NCBI GenBank assembly: GCA_030374805.1
Contig: JARGSG010000204.1
Coordinates: forward strand, 98,981-162,980
Length of the DNA: 64,000 nucleotides
Source of the DNA: Gracilaria gracilis
Lineage: Eukaryota > Rhodophyta > Florideophyceae > Gracilariales > Gracilariaceae
Direction of reading: 5' to 3'
Each line of letters starts with the position of its first letter. The first letter of the stretch is position 1. The notes beneath the pieces were generated by a model that saw only the letters and a list, made by a program, of their open reading frames with translations, was not told the origin of the DNA and did no database searches. A program made the translations under genes and the position numbers. Of this stretch, positions 57,205 through 64,000 are shown piece after piece.

Positions 57205-59022
57205 ACCTTAGAGGTAATGCAGTCCCCCAAGGAAGGGGGAAAAGCACATTGTAATGAGGAGTACCGAAGTCGGTTCGGACGCTCACCGGGAAGGTACAAC
57301 CAAAAGGAAGCATTCCATGAGGGTACGTCCAAGGAGCGGTAGCGCTAAAGACGGACGCACCGTTGTACGCGCGCCGTTGCACACGCGCCATGCACGTGCG
57401 CGGCACGCGCGCGAACCCGCACGGTGGAAACATTCAAAAAATTGGATTTTTTTTATTTGACGAGGCATACGCGCGCTGCTCGTGGCGCGCCGTGCGGAGT
57501 AACCGATTCGGTTTACACTATTGTGTGTAGGGAGCGAACAACGGCATGGTCAAAAAATCTAAGTATTTTGACAGTGCCGCGCTCCCGAATCGGCCATTCC
57601 CAGCCTCTGAAACCCCTTGGTTCTCGAGATACAGACCAAAAGCGTTTTCTGCGTTTTCACTACCATCTGGAGGGGTAATTTTCCGGTCGAATTTTTTGAT
57701 TCGCCTTGCAAGTAACCTCCGGGGTAAAGCACCGCACGTGCGCCCATGCATGGTGAGAGGCCATGCAGAACCATCTCGGTACATTGCTGGCCACTGCGCG
57801 CAAGCGCTTGGCACAAATAAGACCTCGTGGGAAGCGAAACCGCTCGCTGCGCCGCACGAAGGCGCATCGGCGTACCAACATGGTGAACCATACTACGAGC
57901 ACCAGAATGGTTCAGGATGGAGCTAACTTAAGTACAAGGCATTAACCCTCACCCATCGTGGTACGCTGGTCTAAGGAAGGGGGAGAAGAGTTTCAAAACC
58001 GGATTCGAGATGCCCAGCTCTAAGGGAAAGGGGAGCTGTTTTCGCGCTTCCTCTCTTGCTGCGCACCGCACCTATAGGGTAATTGGAACCTAACATGGAA
58101 ACGCACAACATTTAACTTTTATTTCAAGACTAACACCAATACGGATGCGGGAGCAAAGTGGCTCAAGCACAGACCCAAGTGGAGACAATAATCAACCTGA
58201 GGGTGAACGCATGGCAAGCGCCTAGTGCCCAACAGGGACGGTGCGACGCTCGCTGCGCACGGTAGCGCACTCCAATGTTTACCAAAGTGGTTTGGAGGTC
58301 GTGCGATTGGAGATCAAACTGAAAGGAAATCATGACCCAGATGGTTATTGTGAGGAACCGAACCTTCGTGGTTGTGGACAACGATACCCGCAGGAACCGA
58401 TACGCCCTGTCGCATGAACCTTGAAGGAAGAGCAAGTCTCTGCGGAAAAAGTACGATGACGCTGTACAGTCGTGTACGGTAGGGTTAGAACCTTGAAGGT
58501 GCTACGATAATCGTGAAGCTACAAAGAAAGTGCAAGAACCAGACCTGTATGGTATCACGAAGTCGACCAGTACGGTATCGGATAGGAAGGAGAGCAGACG
58601 AGCCGCGCATACGTGGACCAATGTGGTGATGTTGTAACCATTGCGGGAGCAAGAAGACCGCGAAGGGACAGCTAGACCGCAAAAGTATCGTGATGAAGGC
58701 GAAGACGAGAAGATAGTACCATAATGGTGTCGCCCCATAATGGGTATCCCGAATCAGTGCAATAGGGAGCCTTGAAGGTACTGGAAGAAGACGCGCGTCG
58801 CGCCCAAACCACAAATGGGAATGAATAGGCCGCTGTCGGTGATAATCAAAGAGGCGGATAGAGCCGCAATCGGTGATGACCAAGGTGGTGAACAGAGTGC
58901 GTTCGGTGATGCCGAACCGACGCGACGCACGGCGTGAGATGGCACGAAGGCTGCGACAGGGACCAAATTGGTACGACGATGCAACCGACTTGGTGAAAGG
59001 ATCTAGGAGCCACGAGGGCGTG
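57205..59022. other. Gypsy-A 3' non-coding region
   Basis: 1.8 kb between pol and the polypurine tract. No ORF with a recognisable domain on either strand; overlapping frames exist in all phases. It is rich in ACC...GGT units (for example ACCTTGAAGGT near 58490). It aligns only partly with the corresponding part of element B (60551-62730), although pol and the LTRs of the two are nearly identical. Confidence 0.55.
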
Positions 59023-59026
59023 GCTC
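59007..59026 (+). other. Stem-loop next to the polypurine tract
   Basis: GAGCCACG and CGTGGCTC form an 8-bp perfect stem around the loop AGGG, directly before the purine tract. It is kept in element B (reversed, 60551-60570). Confidence 0.8.
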
Positions 59027-59041
59027 AGGGTAGGAAGGGGG
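59027..59041 (+). other. Gypsy-A polypurine tract
   Basis: AGGGTAGGAAGGGGG ends two bases before the 3' LTR. Confidence 0.85.
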
Positions 59042-59043
59042 TC

Positions 59044-59551
59044 TGTAGTACAATGAGACCTCAATGGGTTGGTGCCACGTGGGCCTACTGGTGCGCCTTG
59101 CTGGCTGCACTGTACCCAATTGGTATTCTGTATTTTATAATTTCTAATTTCTAATTTATAGTCTAGGATAATTTAGCATTGCTGGCCCATGACCGTAGGT
59201 CATGGGCACAGCCGATGACGTCATGCCCGCAGGGGAGATCGGCGTCGGTGCACCTTGTATATATTGTGGTGCACCTCGCCTTCCTCCTCGGGTATTGTAA
59301 AGTCAGGCACCACTAGGGCAGTAACTATACCATCTTGGTCACTTGCTACTCTATTACTATTCAGGTTTTACCGCGCGTCGACGTCTACTACCGTACACCT
59401 ACACGGTCTGGACTAGTTGCCCCGCCGTTTGCCCCTGCGGGTTTCAGGTGCCCTACTACCATATTGGTTGTGTGTTTTTCCCCTTCAGGTTGAGCCCTCG
59501 CGCGCTCCCTCTACCAGGCGGACCCCACACCTTATCGGTATTTGTACGACA
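59044..59551 (+). repeat. Gypsy-A 3' LTR
   Basis: 508 bp. Compared by eye it has about 13 substitutions and a 2-base indel against the 5' LTR but only about 6 substitutions against the element B LTR. Confidence 0.93.
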
Positions 59552-60025
59552 GCATATCTTGGCAAAAAGGCCAACGCTGTTGTTGTTTGCAACGAAACCT
59601 TTCCTCTGCGACCATTTCCATTCTCCCCGTACTGCAGTTCAAATGTAAGGCCGTTACTTACTTCGGAGGCATATCGCTAAATTGTCCTGACGTTCAGTTG
59701 AACAACCGCGGCAAACCCAAACTCACAAACAAAACCCCCGCGCAGTGCATATCTTGTTGTTGTGTTGCCAGACATGGACCTTTTCCGTCGCTTTGCTTTT
59801 CGATTCTGCGCTTTGTTCGCGAAGCATTTCATTAGTTGATATGGGGCTCCTTATGGAGCAGATAACGACAGCAGCATGCTCCTAACAATGTTGCGGCGTT
59901 CTATTTCGTCGAAAGCAGCAAAACTTTGCGCCAGATCTATATATGAATTGTTAACACACGGTGGGTGACATCGACATCTTTCAGTCATAAGGGCAAAGTG
60001 TGTTTGTGCTGATGAGGGTTGTTTC
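59552..60025. other. 474-bp spacer between two inverted elements
   Basis: Unique DNA between the 3' LTRs of elements A and B. From the LTR edge, one plus frame reads AYLGKKANAVVVCNETFPL for about 42 codons, and another reads LNCPDVQLNNRGKPKLTNKT; these look like shreds of coding sequence but match nothing I know. No intact gene. Confidence 0.45.
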
Positions 60026-60533
60026 TGTCGTACAAATACCGATAAGGTGTGGGGTCCGCCTGGTAGAGGGAGCGCGCGAGGGCTCAACCTGAAGGGGAAA
60101 AACACACAACCAATATGGTAGTAGGGCACCTGAAACCCGCAGGGGCAAACGGCGGGGCAACTAGTCTAGACCGTGTAGTTGTACGGTAGTAGACGTCGAC
60201 GCGCGGTAAAACCTGAATAGTAATAGAGTAGCAAGTGACCAAGATGGTATAGTTACTGCCCTAGTGGCCCCTGACTTTACAATACCCGAGGAGGAAGGCG
60301 AGGTGCACCACAATATATACAAGGTGCACCGACGCCGATCTCCCCTGCGGGCATGACGTCATCGGCTGTGCCCATGACCTACTGTCATGGGCCTGCAATG
60401 CTAAATTATCCTAGACTATAAATTAGAAATTAGAAATTATAAAATACAGAATACCAATTGGGTACAGTGCAGCCAGCAAGGCGCACCAGTAGGCCCACGT
60501 GGCACCAACCCATTGAGGTCTCATTGTACTACA
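60026..60533 (-). repeat. Gypsy-B 3' LTR
   Basis: 508 bp, inverted relative to the element A LTRs, close to 99% identical to 59044-59551 by eye. Confidence 0.93.
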
Positions 60534-60550
60534 GACCCCCTTCCTACCCT

Positions 60551-62730
60551 GAGCCACGCCCTCGTGGCTCCTAGATCCTTTCACCAAGTCGGTGGCATCG
60601 TCGTACCAATTTGGTCCCTGTCGCAGCCTTCGTGCCATCTCGCGCCGTGCGTCGCATCGGCTCTGCGTTGCCGAGCGTACTCCGTTCACCACCTTGGTGA
60701 TCACCGATTGCGGCTCTATCCACTTCTTTGGTTATCACAGACGGCAGCCTATTCGTTCCCATTGGTGGTTTGGGCGCGGCGGGCGCCCATTGCATACCTC
60801 CAAGGTTCTGCCTTTTTGGCTGCCCGGCTTGGACCTTTTTACCGTGTCGGTATACCCAGTGGGGGTGGCGGGTTGCGCCTTCGAGCTCGTGTGGGCACTG
60901 TACCGTAAAGGATTTTGGCGCCCACTTGGTTGCGGCGTGTCTCTCTGTCCCTTCGAGGTTCGACTACCAACCCTTCGAGGCACTGAGGCTGACTCCATCG
61001 AGGTTGGTTCATCGTTCTCCCTTCTGGTTGCCTTCGCACCCCTTTGCGGTTTGTCCACGCGGGCTCGCGCCATCGTGGCTTTTCGTCCGACCGACAAGGT
61101 TGAATCCGTTTATGGTGACCCCCGATCCGTATCTGAACCACATGGGTAGCCCTGGTACCAGCGTGCGGGCTCCCACCCGTAGCGGTACACGGCGCTTCAT
61201 TCACTACCCCTAAGGTGGATGGATGGCCGCCTCGGTTGGCGTCTGCAGTGTACTACCACAAAGGGTTCCATTTTCATGTGCATCAAACCACCCTCGGTGT
61301 CGATCATCCATGACGAGCGCGAAACCTTAACGTGGTCAAAATAGCGCGAAAACCATCTAGGAACCATGTCCGATTCTGTCTTCAAAGAATACCACATAGG
61401 TCTCGATCGGTTTCGTACCTCATAAGGATACCAACTTTCATGGTAAGCACAAAAACTCGTTCGCCTTCTAGACCATCCGAGGTATATTCATGTCCTTTCT
61501 GGTCTCGCTCCCATCCCGTAATGGTCTACTTCCTCTCTCTATGGTTGGGCGTCACCATATAGGTCCTGGCATGTGCCATTCGTTGGGCCTCCTTACCCTT
61601 CGTTACCACCACAGTCGATTAGGTTGTTCCATAAAGGATCTCGATAGTACCATACAGGTTCATTTCATGCTCTCTTTCTGATTTCCATAACTTTGAAACA
61701 CCTTCAAGGTTTCCATCGTACCATAAAGGGCTGCGCAGCATTACTAACGTCTCCCGCGCAGTTCCATGCTCCACCTTTAAGGTTTATTCCAAACCGCTTC
61801 AGTCCCCATGGGTGTCGTTCGTCATTACCTCAAAGGTTTGGTTCTTCACAGCCACTATCCGGGTGACGCCAATCCTCCGTCGTGTCTCTACTACCATAAA
61901 CAGCTCAAACCAAATTGGTAGACCTTGCAGTTGCACTTCTGTGCGCAGCGAGCGTCACAGTAGTACCGATTTAGTAGCTTGGGGTGGCGCGCGACGTCGC
62001 GCGAGTGCCAGCAATGTACCTGGATGGTTCTGCATGGCCTCTTGGCGCGCATACGCGCACACGCTGCACCAGACCCATGAGGTTACCTGCAAGGCGAATC
62101 AAAAAATTGCACGCCGAAATTACCCCACCAAAACGGTATCAAAAACGCCGAAACACCTTTTGGTCTGTATCTCGGGAACCAAGCGATTTCAGAGGCTGAG
62201 AATGGCCCGATTCGGGAGCGCAGCACGCCCAAAATACTTAGATTTATTGACCATGCCGGTGCACGCTCCCTACAGGACAATAGTGTAAAACCGAATCGGT
62301 TACCCAGCGCGGCGGTCTGCTGATCTGGGGCGCGTCTCTCGCTTATCAAAAACCTTAATTTTTTGACTTTCACCACTTGGGTTTGGAGCCATGCGTGCGC
62401 GGCGCCTGCCATGAAGGTGGCGCGCGGCGTGCCGGCCGCGTGCCAGCTTTGGGGGTCGCTGCGACGCTGACGCTCGAAGCGCCATCCCTCGTCGAGCTTC
62501 GTTCGGTACGACGTCATCGCTAAACCTTCACGGTCTTCCGGCAAACCCTCTTGGTTTCTTCGATGCACTCTGATTAACTTCTCCCAGTTGGTGTTAGTTT
62601 CTTCATGAAAGTTATCCAGTTAGGTGTTGCAGTTAGCTTCAGTTACCATGTGGGTGCGATGCGCAGCGAATGAGGGAAAGCGCGAAAATAGCCTTCCCCC
62701 TTCCTAAGAACTGTGCATCACCTGTAAGGT
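60551..62730. other. Gypsy-B 3' non-coding region
   Basis: 2.2 kb. It holds ACC/GGT micro-palindromes at high density and open frames in several phases with no recognised domain. The part next to the polypurine tract and a block near 61950-62330 are recognisably homologous to element A; the rest is diverged or absent there. Confidence 0.5.
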
Positions 62731-64000
62731 TTACCCATCGTTCGGCATGTTCTCTCCTTTGCGGTTCCAGTAGCTTACCCTGAAATGGTGTGGTATGGCT
62801 GAGGGCGGCTCAGCAGTGTCACCATCGGCACCCCAGCCATACCAACGTACGGTGTACTTTAGACCATCTGGGGTACGGCAGTGACCTACAAGGCGTTCCA
62901 CTGGGAACTCATTAGAGACCTGGGCTGGTATCGTTTCACCACTTTGGTTTAGATGAGCATCGGTACCACTAGGGGTAGGTGTTTCCTCTGAAGGAGCAAC
63001 CGTAATCCCCGCAGGTGGTACGTAGTCTGGGTCGTCACCCTGTGCGTCATCATTAACCTCGATGGGTGTCCCGTCTTCCCGGGGCTGAGTCCTCAGGGCA
63101 ACCGCTTGTGGGTCACGCGCGGATTCTCCGCGTTCCTTCCTGGACTGAACCGTCTGAGGTGCAACCGTGATTCGGTCAATAGAGATTGTATTCTCTACAC
63201 CATCTTGGTTCACCGTTACCGTGTGGTCGGTCGACCGAACTACCTTGAAAGGTCCCGATGATTTCGGAAGAAGCTTAGAATTGTTATCTCTATCAATAGC
63301 TTCATCATCAGCTTCATCACCCGGTCGTGGTTTAGCTCCTTTCGGAGGGTGGTCAATAAAGACATATTGACCCGGCGTAGCCGTTACCACTTGGGTTACC
63401 TTTCGGTCGTAGTCCTCCTTGTACCGCTTCTGAGATGCTGTGAGCTTGCTCTCAGCATACTTGAGAGCACGTCTCAACCTCAAAAGGGTATTCCGTTTTG
63501 ACCTGTGACGGTGTGAGCGCATCCGGCGGCTTCTTGTCCTAATGGGTCCCCTTCAACAACAATACCTGGTGGGTTGTCTTGACAGTATTAGATCGAACGG
63601 CGTAGTTTGCGTCGCTCGATGAACCTGAAGGTTATATGCATATGTCAAGGGCTGCACGAGCTCGTCCCAACCAGTTTGGTGTTCTTCCGTATAATGTCGC
63701 AGCCTAGATACCAGTGTTCGGTTTAAAGCGCTCCACTGGCCCATTCGTTTGCGGATGGTAGGCAGTAGTGAAGTAGTGCTTAATACCCAAGAGGTTACAA
63801 ACAGCTTCAAAGAACTTCGAAGCTAAGTTCGAACCATTGTCGGTAAGTAGATAAAGCGGTGCACCATACGGGTAGATCCAATTGTTCAAGAACGCCACCG
63901 CGAGGGTCGTCGATTTCGTGTCCTTCAAGGGTATCGCTCGCGTGAGCTTCGAGAACCTGTCGGTGATTACGATGATGTACTGATATCCCCTTGTGGTTTT
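62731..64000 (-). pseudogene. Gypsy-B Pol, C-terminal part, frameshifted
   Basis: Residues corresponding to integrase core (TDNGSNLASKFF) through the chromodomain (PVERLVGHCRTPDGLKYTV). Compared with element A there are single-base insertions near 63730, 63575, 63525 and 63500, which break the integrase frame; the last 250 codons are then open to 62731. The sequence is otherwise nearly identical to element A (for example N for I and D for Y at single sites). If the extra bases are not assembly errors, this copy lacks an active integrase. Confidence 0.85.

Larger units (their letters stand above)
50112..59551 (+). mobile_element. Gypsy-A: chromovirus-type LTR retrotransposon, possibly chimeric
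   Basis: A 9.44-kb element with LTRs 50112-50617 and 59044-59551. Contents: primer-binding site, gag with two in-frame stops, an intact pol with chromodomain, a 1.8-kb 3' non-coding region, a polypurine tract and the 3' LTR. The flanks do not form a target duplication (AAAAC before, GCATA after). The LTRs differ at about 13 positions plus a 2-base indel, more than the 3' LTR differs from the neighbouring element B LTR. Confidence 0.93.
60026..64000 (-). mobile_element. Gypsy-B: second chromovirus of the same family, 5' part outside window
   Basis: Read on the minus strand: pol C-terminal part (64000-62731), 3' non-coding region, polypurine tract (60536-60550) and 3' LTR (60026-60533). The base pairs outside the LTR read GAAAC in element orientation. 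Pol is nearly identical to element A but frameshifted. Confidence 0.92.

Noticed and set aside
57518-57945. Several overlapping ORFs in the 3' region of Gypsy-A
   Set aside because: Frames on both strands overlap fully and the corresponding part of element B does not keep them open in the same way.
60592-61149. 185-codon plus-strand ORF in element B as an antisense gene like that of Gypsy-1
   Set aside because: The matching stretch in element A is frameshifted and shorter, and no domain or strong start context is seen.

Overview
The window looks like nuclear DNA of a photosynthetic eukaryote with compact, apparently intronless protein genes, most likely a florideophyte red alga (Chondrus-like). 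Plastid-type genes (glutamyl-tRNA reductase with a transit-like leader, a DUF3727-type protein) occur beside strictly eukaryotic ones: TFIIB, the PP2A scaffold subunit, a delta24-sterol reductase, a GLTSCR1-type SWI/SNF subunit and an HVA22/REEP membrane protein. No bacterial operon structure is seen. The species assignment is inference.

Layout: (1) 1-16.3 kb is a gene island with a DUF3727 fragment, a double HVA22-like protein, an AANAT-like acetyltransferase, a basic protein with a sororin-like C terminus, HEMA, a GLTSCR1-like protein and TFIIB. (2) 16.3-42.7 kb is a transposon nest: a young Copia element (16350-21285, target duplication ACGGT), a Gypsy chromovirus on the minus strand (22224-33965, target duplication ACTTC) that splits an older degenerate reading frame, a tyrosine-recombinase (DIRS-type) retroelement (about 34.3-38.9 kb), a 123-bp foldback hairpin and a dead Tc1-like transposase. 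(3) 42.8-49.9 kb is a second gene island with DHCR24, the PP2A A subunit and a ubiquitin-like/STI1/FKBP fusion. (4) 50.1-64 kb holds two related Gypsy chromoviruses in inverted orientation, A (plus, nearly complete) and B (minus, running out of the window), separated by a 474-bp remnant.

The most unusual signals are these. Both Gypsy families are studded with micro-palindromes. In element A these are ACC-N(4-7)-GGT, 17 of them in 761 bp of gag and in all reading frames, and both internal gag stop codons fall inside one. In the other Gypsy they are short perfect arms of the form CCNN...NNGG. That second Gypsy also carries a pair of overlapping antisense ORFs in the env position, starting next to the polypurine tract. 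A host gene fuses a ubiquilin-like front half to an apparently catalytically dead Mip-type FKBP.

No rRNA, tRNA or CRISPR array was recognised. The regions between genes are described where longer than about 300 bp.
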